NCBI RefSeq assembly: GCF_014694315.1
Contig: NZ_JAAOXD010000004.1
Coordinates: forward strand, 293,976-357,975
Direction of reading: 5' to 3'
Source: Arthrobacter ipis
Lineage (GTDB): Bacteria; Actinomycetota; Actinomycetes; Actinomycetales; Micrococcaceae
Length of the DNA: 64,000 nt
Shown here one piece after another: positions 53,215 to 62,229 of this stretch. A program made the position numbers and the translations under genes. Numbering within the stretch: position 1 is the stretch's first letter; each line of letters opens with the position of its first letter. The notes below the pieces were generated by a model, which worked only from the letters and a program-made list of their open reading frames with translations, was not told the DNA's origin and did no database searches.

Positions 53215-53997
53215 CTAGATCTTGCGGGCCAGGATGGCCTGCTTGACCTCTGCGATGGCCTGCGTGACCTGGATGCCGCGGGGGCACGCCTCCGAGCAGT
53301 TGAAGGTGGTGCGGCAGCGCCACACGCCTTCCTTGTCGTTGAGGATCTCCAGGCGCATGTCACCGGCGTCGTCACGGGAGTCAAAGATGAACCGGTGGGC
53401 GTTCACGATCGCTGCCGGGCCGAAATACTGGCCATCGGTCCAGAACACCGGGCAGGACGACGTGCACGCGGCGCACAGGATGCACTTGGTGGTGTCGTCG
53501 AAGCGCTCACGGTCCTCGGCGGACTGCAGGCGTTCCTTCGTGGGCGCGTGGCCCTTGTTGATGAGGAACGGCATGACCTCGCGGAAGGACTGGAAGAACG
53601 GCTCCATGTCCACGATCAGGTCCTTCTCCACCGGAAGGCCCTTGATGGGCTCAACGGTGATGGGCTTGGACGTGTCCAGGTCCTTCAGCAGGGTTTTGCA
53701 GGCGAGGCGGTTGCGGCCGTTGATGCGCATGGCATCGGAACCGCAGACGCCGTGGGCGCAGGAGCGGCGGAAGGAGACGCTGCCGTCGATTTCCCACTTG
53801 ATCTTGTGCAGGGCGTCCAGCACGCGGTCCGTGCCGTACATGGTCAGCTTGTAGTCGTCCCAGCGGGCTTCGGCGGAAACCTCGGGGTCGTAGCGGCGGA
53901 CGCGCAGGGTGATGTCGAACGTCGGGATTTCCCCGCCGCCGCCAACACCGGCGGGAAGTTCGATCTTGGAGGCTGGCTCAGCAAGTTCAGCGGACAT
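53215..53997 (-). CDS. sdhB: Succinate dehydrogenase iron-sulfur subunit
   Basis: 260 aa. Carries electrons from the flavoprotein to menaquinone. The N-terminal ferredoxin fold has the [2Fe-2S] cysteines in SFRRSCAHGVCGSDAMRING plus RLACKTLL. The C-terminal domain has the two CxxCxxCxxxC sets, CILCAACTSSCP and CRTTFNCSEACPRGI, for the [4Fe-4S] and [3Fe-4S] clusters. It is the last gene of sdhCDAB, with one base between its ATG and the sdhA stop. Confidence 0.97.
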   Translation of the reverse strand: MSAELAEPASKIELPAGVGGGGEIPTFDITLRVRRYDPEVSAEARWDDYKLTMYGTDRVLDALHKIKWEIDGSVSFRRSCAHGVCGSDAMRINGRNRLACKTLLKDLDTSKPITVEPIKGLPVEKDLIVDMEPFFQSFREVMPFLINKGHAPTKERLQSAEDRERFDDTTKCILCAACTSSCPVFWTDGQYFGPAAIVNAHRFIFDSRDDAGDMRLEILNDKEGVWRCRTTFNCSEACPRGIQVTQAIAEVKQAILARKI

Positions 53998-53998
53998 A

Positions 53999-55801
53999 TT
54001 AGTACTTCCTCACCATCGGCTCGTAGCGCGTAAAGACAACCGGCTTGGTGGCAAGCCGGACACCGGCGATTGCCTCCTCCGCGGAACCGTCGGCCGGTGC
54101 GTGGTCTTCTTTGTACGCCATGGAGTGCTTCATGAATTTTTCGTCGTCGCGTTCGGGGAAGTCCTCGCGGAAGTGGCCGCCGCGCGATTCCTCACGGTGC
54201 AGGGCAGCAACCGTCATGACCCTGGCCAGTTCCAGCAGGAACCCGAGCTCAACGGCCTCCAGCAGGTCAAGGTTGAAGCGCTTGCCCTTGTCCTGGACGT
54301 TGATGCGGGTGTAGCGCTCCTCGAAGGACTCGATGTCCCGGAGGACCTGGTTGAGCGTGTCAGCCGTGCGGAACACCTGCATGTTGGCGTCCATGGTGTC
54401 CTGCAGTTCCTTGCGGATCGCGGAGACCTTCTCGGTGCCGTTGGCGTTGCGGGCCACGTCCAGGAGGCTGATGGTGAAGTCTTCCGGGTTCTCCGGCAGC
54501 TCCACGAAGTCAGCCGTCTTGGCGTATTCGGCGGCGGCGATGCCGGCGCGCTTGCCGAACACGTTGATGTCCAGCAGCGAGTTGGTGCCCAGGCGGTTGG
54601 AGCCGTGCACGGAAACGCAGGCCACCTCGCCGGCGGCGTAGAGGCCCGGAACAACAGTGTCGTTGTCCTGCAGGACCTCGGTGGTGATGTTCGTCGGGAT
54701 GCCGCCCATGGCGTAGTGGGCCGTCGGGAAGACGGGGACCGGCTCCGTGTAGGGCTCCACGCCGAGGTAGGTGCGGGCGAACTCCGTGATGTCCGGCAGC
54801 TTGGCGTCGATGTGGGCGGGCTCAAGGTGCGTCAGGTCAAGGAGCACGTAGTCCTTGTTCGGACCGCAGCCGCGGCCTTCGCGGACCTCGTTGGCCATGG
54901 AGCGGGCCACGATGTCACGAGGGGCGAGGTCCTTGATGGTGGGGGCGTAGCGCTCCATGAAGCGCTCACCCTCGGAGTTGCGCAGGATGGCACCTTCACC
55001 GCGGGCGGCCTCGGACAGGAGGATGCCCAGGCCGGCGAGGCCGGTCGGGTGGAACTGGAAGAACTCCATGTCCTCCAGGGGGATGCCGCGGCGGAACGCG
55101 ATGCCCATGCCGTCACCGGTCAGGGTGTGGGCGTTCGAGGTGGTCTTGAAGACCTTGCCGGCGCCGCCGGAGGCGAACACCACGGACTTGGCCTGGAAGA
55201 CGTGCAGCTCGCCGGAGGCGAGGTCGTAGGACACGACGCCGGCCACGCGCTTCTGCTTGAACGGCGTGCCGTCCTCGCGCACGGCGTCTTCCTCGACGGT
55301 CAGGAGGTCCAGGACGTAGTACTCGTTGTAGAACTCGACGTTGTGCTTGACGCAGTTTTGGTACAGGGTCTGGAGGATCATGTGGCCCGTGCGGTCGGCG
55401 GCGTAGCACGCGCGGCGCACCGGTGCCTTGCCGTGGTCACGGGTGTGGCCGCCGAAGCGGCGCTGGTCGATGCGGCCCTCGGGCGTGCGGTTGAACGGCA
55501 GGCCCATCTTCTCGAGGTCCAGCACCGCGTCGATGGCTTCCTTGGCCATGACCTCGGCGGCGTCCTGGTCAACCAGGTAGTCGCCGCCCTTGATGGTGTC
55601 GAAGGTGTGCCATTCCCAGTTGTCTTCCTCGACATTGGCCAGGGCTGCACACATGCCGCCCTGTGCCGCACCCGTGTGGGAGCGGGTGGGGTACAGCTTG
55701 GTCAGTACTGCTGTTCGCGCACGCTGACCGGACTCGATCGCGGCGCGCATCCCGGCGCCACCGGCACCGACGATGACGACGTCGTACTTATGGACCTGCA
55801 T
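53999..55801 (-). CDS. sdhA: Succinate dehydrogenase flavoprotein subunit
   Basis: 600 aa from the ATG at 55801; the frame stays open upstream without a better start. It oxidises succinate to fumarate in the TCA cycle on the inner face of the membrane. FAD site YDVVIVGAGGAGMRAAIESG, covalent flavin His region TRSHTGAAQGGMCAALANVE, active-site Arg/His stretch FQFHPTGLAGLGILLSEAAR and TAHYAMGGIPTNITTEVLQD. Ends ATKPVVFTRYEPMVRKY as in actinobacterial enzymes. In operon with sdhD (106-bp gap with a hairpin) and sdhB. Confidence 0.97.
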   Translation of the reverse strand: MQVHKYDVVIVGAGGAGMRAAIESGQRARTAVLTKLYPTRSHTGAAQGGMCAALANVEEDNWEWHTFDTIKGGDYLVDQDAAEVMAKEAIDAVLDLEKMGLPFNRTPEGRIDQRRFGGHTRDHGKAPVRRACYAADRTGHMILQTLYQNCVKHNVEFYNEYYVLDLLTVEEDAVREDGTPFKQKRVAGVVSYDLASGELHVFQAKSVVFASGGAGKVFKTTSNAHTLTGDGMGIAFRRGIPLEDMEFFQFHPTGLAGLGILLSEAARGEGAILRNSEGERFMERYAPTIKDLAPRDIVARSMANEVREGRGCGPNKDYVLLDLTHLEPAHIDAKLPDITEFARTYLGVEPYTEPVPVFPTAHYAMGGIPTNITTEVLQDNDTVVPGLYAAGEVACVSVHGSNRLGTNSLLDINVFGKRAGIAAAEYAKTADFVELPENPEDFTISLLDVARNANGTEKVSAIRKELQDTMDANMQVFRTADTLNQVLRDIESFEERYTRINVQDKGKRFNLDLLEAVELGFLLELARVMTVAALHREESRGGHFREDFPERDDEKFMKHSMAYKEDHAPADGSAEEAIAGVRLATKPVVFTRYEPMVRKY

Positions 55802-55871
55802 ACCAGACGCTCTTTCTCTCAAAATTCGCAATAAAACAGCGGGCGGCCGGAGCCGTCTCCGCACAAAAACT

Positions 55872-55898
55872 GCGGCCCGCCAATGGATGGCGGGCCGC
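55872..55898 (-). other. Intercistronic hairpin between sdhD and sdhA
   Basis: GCGGCCCGCC (55872-55881) pairs perfectly with GGCGGGCCGC (55889-55898) around a 7-nt loop, inside the 106-bp gap of an operon. It has no U tract; it may stabilise the sdhCD mRNA end or attenuate sdhAB. Confidence 0.5.
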
Positions 55899-55907
55899 CA
55901 CGGGATG

Positions 55908-56399
55908 CTACGCGGGGCAGAAGCCACCGGGCAGCTGGACGCCGTCCACTACGGGGCACGGGTTGAAGGTGAAGATCACCAGGGTGCCGAGGATGATGAT
56001 GACGGCGGAGGCTGCGTAGAGGACCATCTTGAGCCAGAAGCGGGTGGAGTCCTTCTCGGCGTAGTCGTTGATGATGGTGCGCACGCCGTTGGTGCCGTGA
56101 AGCATGGCGAGCCACAGCATGGCCAGGTCCCAGAACTGCCAGAACGGATCTGCCCACTTACCGGCAACGAAGCCGAAGTCGATGGCGTGGATGCCTTCGC
56201 CCACCAGGAGGTTCACGATGAGGTGGCCGAAGATCAGCACTACCAGGACCACGCCGGAGAGGCGCATAAACAGCCAGGCCAGCATTTCGAAGTTGCCGCG
56301 GGAGGTGCCGTTGCGGCGGTACTTCGGGGCGATCTTGCCGGACTCGGGCTTGCCGGCGATCTGTCCGCTGCGCGGGGACTGGATCTCAGTTGCAGACAT
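55908..56399 (-). CDS. sdhD: Succinate dehydrogenase membrane anchor subunit D
   Basis: 163 aa. After a polar 35-residue N-terminus, three membrane helices are visible (LAWLFMRLSGVVLVVLIFGH, LAMLWLAMLHGTNGVRTIIN, WLKMVLYAASAVIIILGTLV). The heme-binding His candidate is in MLHGTNGVR, with RLSGVVLVVLIFGHLIVNLL containing the quinone-site Ser/His. It is coupled to sdhC with three bases between stop and start. Together they form the heme b-containing anchor of complex II. Confidence 0.92.
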   Translation of the reverse strand: MSATEIQSPRSGQIAGKPESGKIAPKYRRNGTSRGNFEMLAWLFMRLSGVVLVVLIFGHLIVNLLVGEGIHAIDFGFVAGKWADPFWQFWDLAMLWLAMLHGTNGVRTIINDYAEKDSTRFWLKMVLYAASAVIIILGTLVIFTFNPCPVVDGVQLPGGFCPA

Positions 56400-56402
56400 G
56401 GC

Positions 56403-56783
56403 TTAGTGACCTCCGAGCGCGAGGGACAGGTGGCGGATGGCGAAGGCGACCATGGTGATGACCCACAGGCCCAGCACCACCCAAAGCATCTGGCGCTGGT
56501 ACTTGGCGCCCTTCTTCCAGAAGTCGACGGCGATGATCCGCAGGCCGTTGAAGGCGTGGAACACGATCGCTGCGACGAGGCCCGTTTCACCCAGGGCCAT
56601 CAGCGGGTTCTTGTAGGCACCGATTACAGCGGTGTAGGCCTCAGGCGACACCCTCACCAGGGAGGTGTCCAGCACATGGACCAACAAGAAGAAAAAGATC
56701 ACTACACCAGTAATGCGGTGTCCAACCCAAGACCACATGCCTTCACGGCCGCGGTACAAGGTGCCAGCTGGTTTCGTCGGCAC
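56403..56783 (-). CDS. sdhC: Succinate dehydrogenase cytochrome b556 subunit
   Basis: 126 aa from the GTG at 56783, with GGGAGG seven bases upstream. Three helices are visible (GHRITGVVIFFFLLVHVLDT, GETGLVAAIVFHAFNGLRII, MLWVVLGLWVITMVAFAIRH). The conserved TLYRGREGMWSWVGHRITGV and the heme-ligand His in VFHAFNGLRI identify SdhC. It is the first gene of sdhCDAB. Its promoter region (56784-57040, shared with the divergent manC gene) includes TAGATT on the reverse strand as a possible -10 box. Confidence 0.93.
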   Translation of the reverse strand: MPTKPAGTLYRGREGMWSWVGHRITGVVIFFFLLVHVLDTSLVRVSPEAYTAVIGAYKNPLMALGETGLVAAIVFHAFNGLRIIAVDFWKKGAKYQRQMLWVVLGLWVITMVAFAIRHLSLALGGH

Positions 56784-57040
56784 TGAATAAACCTCCCTGC
56801 AAAACAGTGGCGCTGGCGTGGGATCCACGCGGGGGGAACGCCTACTGCGAGAGCACTCGTAGCTCAGGCCTAAATCTAGGCTTCGCTCACAGCTTATTCA
56901 ATTCAGGCGTTCCTTGCCCGCCACGTACTGTACGGATTTTCGACTATTTTGAGACGAAGACCACATCTGTTGCCACTGTATCCACACGCTCGCCAGCCGC
57001 GAAAGACCGCCCTGAGGTGCGTCGGCTAAAGTAGGGCGTG

Positions 57041-58174
57041 ATGAGTAACGACAAAGTGACAAGCCAGGATTCACCTCTCAGCCGTTTTATCGCTGTGATT
57101 CCTGCAGGCGGTGTGGGGACCCGCCTCTGGCCTCTGTCACGTGCAGCAGCTCCCAAATTCCTTCATGACCTCACCGGTTCCGGCAGCACGCTCCTGCGTG
57201 CCACCTACGACCGCCTTGAACCGCTGGCAGGCAACCGCGTCCTCGTGGTCACCGGCGTGGCCCACCGGAACGCCGTGTGCAGCCAGCTGCCCGAGGTTCA
57301 GGACGGCGACCTCGTGCTCGAAAGTGAACCCAAGGACTCCGGGGCCGCCATCGGCCTGGCCGCAGCCATCCTGCACCAGCGGGATCCGGACATCATCATG
57401 GGTTCCTTCGCTGCGGACCACGTGATTAGCCCGGACGGGCTCTTCCAGGACGCCGTCCGCGAAGCCATCCACACCGCCGCGGCCGGCAAGATCGTGACCA
57501 TCGGCATCAAGCCGACGCACCCGTCCACCGGCTTCGGCTACATCCGGTCCGGAAACTCGCTGCGCATCCCCGGCGCGCCCAGCGCCCAGGCCGTGGTGGA
57601 GTTCGTGGAAAAGCCGGACGAGGACGTTGCCCAGCAGTACGTGGACAGCGGCGAGTACGTCTGGAACGCCGGCATGTTCGTGGCGCCCGTTTCCCTCATG
57701 CTGAAGCACCTGGAAGCGAACCAGCCCGAGCTGTTCACCGGCCTCCAGGAAATCGCCCAGGCCTGGGACACCCCGCAGCGGGACGAAGTCACGGCCCGGA
57801 TCTGGCCCACGCTGCCCAAGATCGCCATCGACTACGCGGTCGCCGAGCCCGCCGCTGCTGCCGGGGACGTCGCCGTCGTACCCGGATCCTTCCGCTGGGA
57901 CGACGTCGGTGACTTCGCCTCCGTGGGCCGGCTGAACAGCGCCAAGGAAGTGGACGAGGTGACCGTCCTCGGCGAGGGCGCCCGCGTCTTCACCGAAAAC
58001 GCCAGCGGCGTGGTGGTCTCGGACACCAAACGCGTCATCGCACTGATCGGCATCAAGGACGTCGTCATAGTGGACACCCCGGATGCGCTGCTGGTCACCA
58101 CCAAGCAGCACTCCCAGCGGGTGAAGCAGGCGGTGGACGCGCTGAAGGCCAGCGGCGACACGGACGTTCTCTAG
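57041..58174 (+). CDS. manC: Mannose-1-phosphate guanylyltransferase
   Basis: 377 aa. TAAAGT at 57027-57032 ends eight bases before the ATG at 57041, so the mRNA appears leaderless; a GTG at 57038 is the alternative. It makes GDP-mannose from mannose-1-phosphate and GTP for glycans. Nucleotidyltransferase signature FIAVIPAGGVGTRLWPLSRA with the catalytic GGxGTRLWPLSR, IIMGSFAADHVI (metal Asp), STGFGYIRSG, VVEFVEKPD (Lys) and GEYVWNAGMFV. Type II single-domain form, without phosphomannose isomerase. Confidence 0.94.
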   Translation: MSNDKVTSQDSPLSRFIAVIPAGGVGTRLWPLSRAAAPKFLHDLTGSGSTLLRATYDRLEPLAGNRVLVVTGVAHRNAVCSQLPEVQDGDLVLESEPKDSGAAIGLAAAILHQRDPDIIMGSFAADHVISPDGLFQDAVREAIHTAAAGKIVTIGIKPTHPSTGFGYIRSGNSLRIPGAPSAQAVVEFVEKPDEDVAQQYVDSGEYVWNAGMFVAPVSLMLKHLEANQPELFTGLQEIAQAWDTPQRDEVTARIWPTLPKIAIDYAVAEPAAAAGDVAVVPGSFRWDDVGDFASVGRLNSAKEVDEVTVLGEGARVFTENASGVVVSDTKRVIALIGIKDVVIVDTPDALLVTTKQHSQRVKQAVDALKASGDTDVL

Positions 58175-58191
58175 CAAACCCACCTCTTTAT

Positions 58192-58227
58192 TGGAGGGCA
58201 CCGCCGATAATCCGGCGGTGCACTCCA
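58192..58227 (+). terminator. Hairpin after manC
   Basis: TGGAGGGCACCGCCG (58192-58206) pairs with CGGCGGTGCACTCCA (58213-58227) with one mismatch around ATAATC. It lies 17 bp after the stop; the U tract is weak. Confidence 0.6.
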
Positions 58228-58310
58228 GTAATGCGTTAAGCGGAGATGGCGGACACGTAACGCGGAGAAGGCGATGCCGCTAATCTTTCCGGCCTCGCTA
58301 CAGTTGAGGT

Positions 58311-59510
58311 GTGCGCAATTACACTACTGAAGCTGAGCCCACCGCCCTGGTGGGGCCGTGGCTCGAGCCCCTGCTGCCGGAACTGATCGATTTTCGCCGT
58401 GACCTGCATGCGCACCCCGAACTGTCCTTCAGGGAATTTCGGACCACCGACAAGCTGGCCGAGCGGCTCGAGGCTGCGGGCCTTGAACCCCGCAGACTGG
58501 AGGGCACCGGCCTGACCGTGGACATCGGTGAGGGTCCGATCGCCACGGCGCTGCGCGGAGACATCGACGCGCTCCCGATCATCGAGGAAACGGGGCTGCC
58601 CTTCGCCTCAAAAAACCACGGCGTCACGCACGCCTGCGGCCACGACGTGCACACCACCACCATGCTGGGCATCGCGCTGGTGCTGCACCGCATGCACCAG
58701 GAGTCCCCGCTGGGCGGTACCGTGCGCATCATCTTCCAACCGGCCGAGGAAACCATGCCCGGCGGGGCGCACTCCTGCATCGAGCAGGGCGTCCTGGAAG
58801 GCGTGCCCCGCATCCTGGCACTGCACTGCGACCCGCGCATCGAAGTGGGCAAGATCGGCACCCGCATCGGCGCCATCACCTCGGCGTCGGACACCATTCG
58901 GATTGAACTGTCCGGCCGGGGCGGGCACACCTCTCGTCCGCACCTGACCGAGGACCTCGTTTTCGCGCTGGCGCAGATTGCCGTGAACGTGCCGGCAGTG
59001 CTGTCCCGCCGGGTGGATGTCCGCAGCGGCGTCTCGGTGGTGTGGGGACACATCTCCGCAGGCTCGGCGCCCAACGCGATCCCCGGCACCGGGTACATGG
59101 CCGGGACCATGCGCTGCCTGGACCGCGACGCGTGGCACAGCGCCGGCGAACTGCTGGATGAAGTGGTGCACCAGGTGGCCGCACCCTACGGCGTCGACGT
59201 GCGGCTGGAGCACACCCGGGGCGTTCCTCCTGTGGTCAACTCCGAGCATGAGACAGCACTGATCGAGGCCTCAGCGCGCGCCGAGATCGGCGAGGGCGCA
59301 GTGGTGCTGACGCCGCAGTCCATGGGCGGGGAGGACTTCGCCTGGTTCCTCGCCGAGCTGCCGGGAGCCATGATGCGCCTTGGCACCAAGACCCCCGGCG
59401 GCGAGGAGTACGACCTGCACCGCGGCGACTACATCCTGGACGAACGCGCCCTCGGCTACGGCATCCAGGTCCTCACCGCCGCCGCGCTCCGCACCATCCG
59501 CGACCTCTAG
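58311..59510 (+). CDS. M20-family amidohydrolase/peptidase
   Basis: 399 aa from a GTG with TACAGT six bases upstream, hence leaderless. Metal ligands of the M20D (hippurate hydrolase/IAA-amino-acid hydrolase-like) group: HACGHDVHTTTMLGIALVLH for the first His and Asp, EETMPGGAHSCIEQGVLEGV for the Glu pair, LHCDPRIEVG, and the C-terminal His in EYDLHRGDYILDERALGYGI. The lid/dimer domain contains SGRGGHTSRPHLTEDLVFAL. It hydrolyses an N-acyl amino acid or similar amide; the substrate is not evident. It is a single gene followed by a terminator-like palindromic repeat. Confidence 0.9.
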   Translation: MRNYTTEAEPTALVGPWLEPLLPELIDFRRDLHAHPELSFREFRTTDKLAERLEAAGLEPRRLEGTGLTVDIGEGPIATALRGDIDALPIIEETGLPFASKNHGVTHACGHDVHTTTMLGIALVLHRMHQESPLGGTVRIIFQPAEETMPGGAHSCIEQGVLEGVPRILALHCDPRIEVGKIGTRIGAITSASDTIRIELSGRGGHTSRPHLTEDLVFALAQIAVNVPAVLSRRVDVRSGVSVVWGHISAGSAPNAIPGTGYMAGTMRCLDRDAWHSAGELLDEVVHQVAAPYGVDVRLEHTRGVPPVVNSEHETALIEASARAEIGEGAVVLTPQSMGGEDFAWFLAELPGAMMRLGTKTPGGEEYDLHRGDYILDERALGYGIQVLTAAALRTIRDL

Positions 59511-59534
59511 GCCCCGCGCACCCCCCACACCTGA

Positions 59535-59604
59535 GCGCGAACTGGCAGGTAATGCCCTCAAATTCCACTTTTGAGGGCGTTAGCTGCCAGTTCGCGCTTC
59601 TTTT
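59535..59604 (+). repeat. Palindromic intergenic element, also a probable terminator
   Basis: GCGCGAACTGGCAG (59535-59548) pairs with CTGCCAGTTCGCGC (59584-59597), and the inner GCCCTCAAA with TTTGAGGGC. TTCTTTT follows. A related element lies at 61620-61683. Confidence 0.75.
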
Positions 59605-59616
59605 CGGGAACGTAAG

Positions 59617-59645
59617 TTGTACACAATTGAATTGCCCGCTACGGT
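59617..59645 (+). promoter_or_regulatory. ohrR promoter with OhrR box
   Basis: TTGTAC (59617-59622) and TACGGT (59640-59645) are separated by 17 bp; the ATG lies seven bases further, so the mRNA is leaderless. The palindrome CAATTGAATTG (59624-59634) sits between the boxes and resembles known OhrR operators (AATT-rich dyads). Autorepression relieved by organic hydroperoxides is inferred. Confidence 0.7.
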
Positions 59646-59652
59646 TATGGGT

Positions 59653-60087
59653 ATGCCCGATGCTCCCCGCCTTGACCGCCAAGTGTGCTTCGCCCTCTAC
59701 TCCGCGTCCCGGGCTGCCACCGCCGTCTACCGCACGCTCCTGGAGGAGCTGGGCCTGACGTACCCGCAGTACCTCGTCATGCTGGTGCTCTGGGAAAACG
59801 AGCCGCGCGGTGTGCGGGAACTGGGGGAGGAGCTTGGGCTCGACTCCGGAACCCTCTCGCCCCTCCTCAAGCGGCTGGAGGCGCTGGCCCTCGTGGAGCG
59901 GCGGCGCTCGGCGGAGGATGAACGCCGCGTCGCCGTGCATCTGACCGACGCCGGCAGGGCCCTGAGCAGCAAGGCCTCCGGAGTGCCCCAGCACCTCGCG
60001 GCCGCGGCGGGCCTGAGCCCCCGCGAGCTTGACCAGCTGCGCGAAACCCTCGGCAAGCTCACAGCAGCCCTGCACGATTCGCTCTAG
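59653..60087 (+). CDS. ohrR: Organic hydroperoxide sensor, MarR/OhrR family
   Basis: 144 aa from the ATG at 59653, 6-8 nt after the -10 box. The single reactive cysteine is at residue 9-10 in RLDRQVCFALYSASRAATAV, the hallmark of OhrR sensing. The winged helix reads LTYPQYLVMLVLWENEPRGV then RELGEELGLDSGTLSPLLKR, with the wing RRSAEDERRVAVHLTDAG. It represses ohr and itself until the Cys is oxidised by organic peroxide. ohr starts 55 bp after its stop on the same strand. Confidence 0.93.
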   Translation: MPDAPRLDRQVCFALYSASRAATAVYRTLLEELGLTYPQYLVMLVLWENEPRGVRELGEELGLDSGTLSPLLKRLEALALVERRRSAEDERRVAVHLTDAGRALSSKASGVPQHLAAAAGLSPRELDQLRETLGKLTAALHDSL

Positions 60088-60142
60088 GCAGCCCCCCAAC
60101 CACCAGCCCCAAAATCAGACCTCCCCACCAGAAGGAAACACA

Positions 60143-60570
60143 GTGAAAACTCTTTACACAGCCGAGGCCCTGGCGTCCGGCGAAGGCCGCGACGGTTCCG
60201 CGCGAAGCAAGGACGGCAAACTCGACGTCAACCTCGCCAGCCCGGTGGAGCTGGGCGGCAGCGGCCAGGGCACCAACCCGGAGCAGCTGTTCGCCGCCGG
60301 CTATGCGGCATGCTTCCACTCCGCCCTCCGCGTGGTCGGCCGGCAGGCCCGGGCAGACCTCACGGACTCCGCCGTCGCCGCCAAGATCCACTTCGGCGCC
60401 CTCGAAGACAGCGACGGCTACGGCCTGGCCGCCGAGCTGGAAATCGCCCTCCCCGCACTGGACCGCGGCACTGCCGAGAGCCTCATGGCCAAGGCGCACA
60501 GCATTTGCCCGTACTCCAACGTGACGCGCGGCAACATGGACGTCGCACTCACGCTCGTGGAGTTCGCAGC

Positions 60571-60574
<4 letters not shown>
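60143..60574 (+). CDS. ohr: Organic hydroperoxide reductase
   Basis: 143 aa from the GTG at 60143, with AGAAGGAA upstream. Thiol peroxidase of the Ohr/OsmC fold that reduces lipid and organic hydroperoxides. Both redox cysteines are present: Cys57 in AAGYAACFHSAL and Cys122 in HSICPYSNVTRGN. The N-terminal TAEALASGEGRDGSARSKDG contains the conserved Arg. It lies directly after ohrR and is coupled by GTGA to the oxidoreductase that follows. Confidence 0.96.
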
Positions 60575-61599
<1,025 letters not shown>

Positions 61600-61619
61600 C
61601 CAGCACAACAGTGCCCCGA

Positions 61620-61683
61620 GCGCGAACGGACAGTTGAGGCCCCAGGGAAACGTTTTCCGAGGGCCTCAAGTGTACGTTCGCGC
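61620..61683. repeat. Palindromic intergenic element, second copy
   Basis: GCGCGAACG (61620-61628) pairs with CGTTCGCGC (61675-61683) and GTTGAGGCCC with GGGCCTCAA. It is similar in its outer arms to 59535-59597 but with a different core. Confidence 0.65.
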
Positions 61684-61741
61684 CGGGCGTGTTGCCCGGA
61701 CCGTGTTACCGGGACATGCGGCAGGACACTAAAGTGGGCTC

Positions 61742-61801
61742 ATGAGTGCGCTGCTGCGCACCCGGGTGCCGGCCAGCGGTATCCCGTACGCCAAGGGGTG
61801 A
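61742..61801 (+). CDS. 19-aa leader peptide coupled to cdd
   Basis: ATG at 61742 starts the peptide MSALLRTRVPASGIPYAKG. A TAAAGT -10 box (61729-61734) lies seven bases upstream, so this ATG is the expected 5' end of a leaderless mRNA. The stop TGA overlaps the cdd GTG (GTGA), making cdd translation dependent on the peptide. No pyrimidine-type attenuator is visible. It might also be a remnant of an upstream transporter gene. Confidence 0.5.
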   Translation: MSALLRTRVPASGIPYAKG

Positions 61802-62229
61802 CGGCCGTGCAGAACGACGCCAACGAAGAGGGCGCCAGTATCGACTGGACGGCCCTGGAGACGGCCGCGCTCGACGCCATGAAGAGCGCCTACGCGCCCT
61901 ATTCGAACTTTCCGGTGGGTGCCGCGGCCTTCACGGCGGACGGCCGGATCGTGAGCGGCTGCAACGTGGAAAATGCCAGCTACGGCCTGACGCTGTGCGC
62001 CGAGTGCGTCCTCGTGGGCAACCTGCAGATGACCGGCGGCGGCCTGCTCCGCGCCTTCTGCTGCGTGGACGGTGGCGGCAACGTCCTCATGCCCTGCGGG
62101 CGCTGCCGGCAGCTGCTGTACGAGTTCCGGGCACCCGGCATGGAGTTGATGACGACGCTTGGGATCAAGACCATGGACCAGGTGCTACCCGACGCCTTTG
62201 GCCCCGAACACCTGGAGGGAACCCGGTGA
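61798..62229 (+). CDS. cdd: Cytidine deaminase
   Basis: 143 aa from a GTG at 61798; the GTG at 61807 is an alternative. Deaminates cytidine and deoxycytidine in pyrimidine salvage. Zinc site: LCAECVLVG (Cys replaces the His of some families, with the proton-shuttle Glu) and MPCGRCRQLLYEF with two cysteines. FPVGAAAFTADGRIVSGCNV carries the substrate loop. It has a 19-aa leader peptide upstream and is coupled to deoA by GTGA. Confidence 0.95.
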   Translation: MTAVQNDANEEGASIDWTALETAALDAMKSAYAPYSNFPVGAAAFTADGRIVSGCNVENASYGLTLCAECVLVGNLQMTGGGLLRAFCCVDGGGNVLMPCGRCRQLLYEFRAPGMELMTTLGIKTMDQVLPDAFGPEHLEGTR

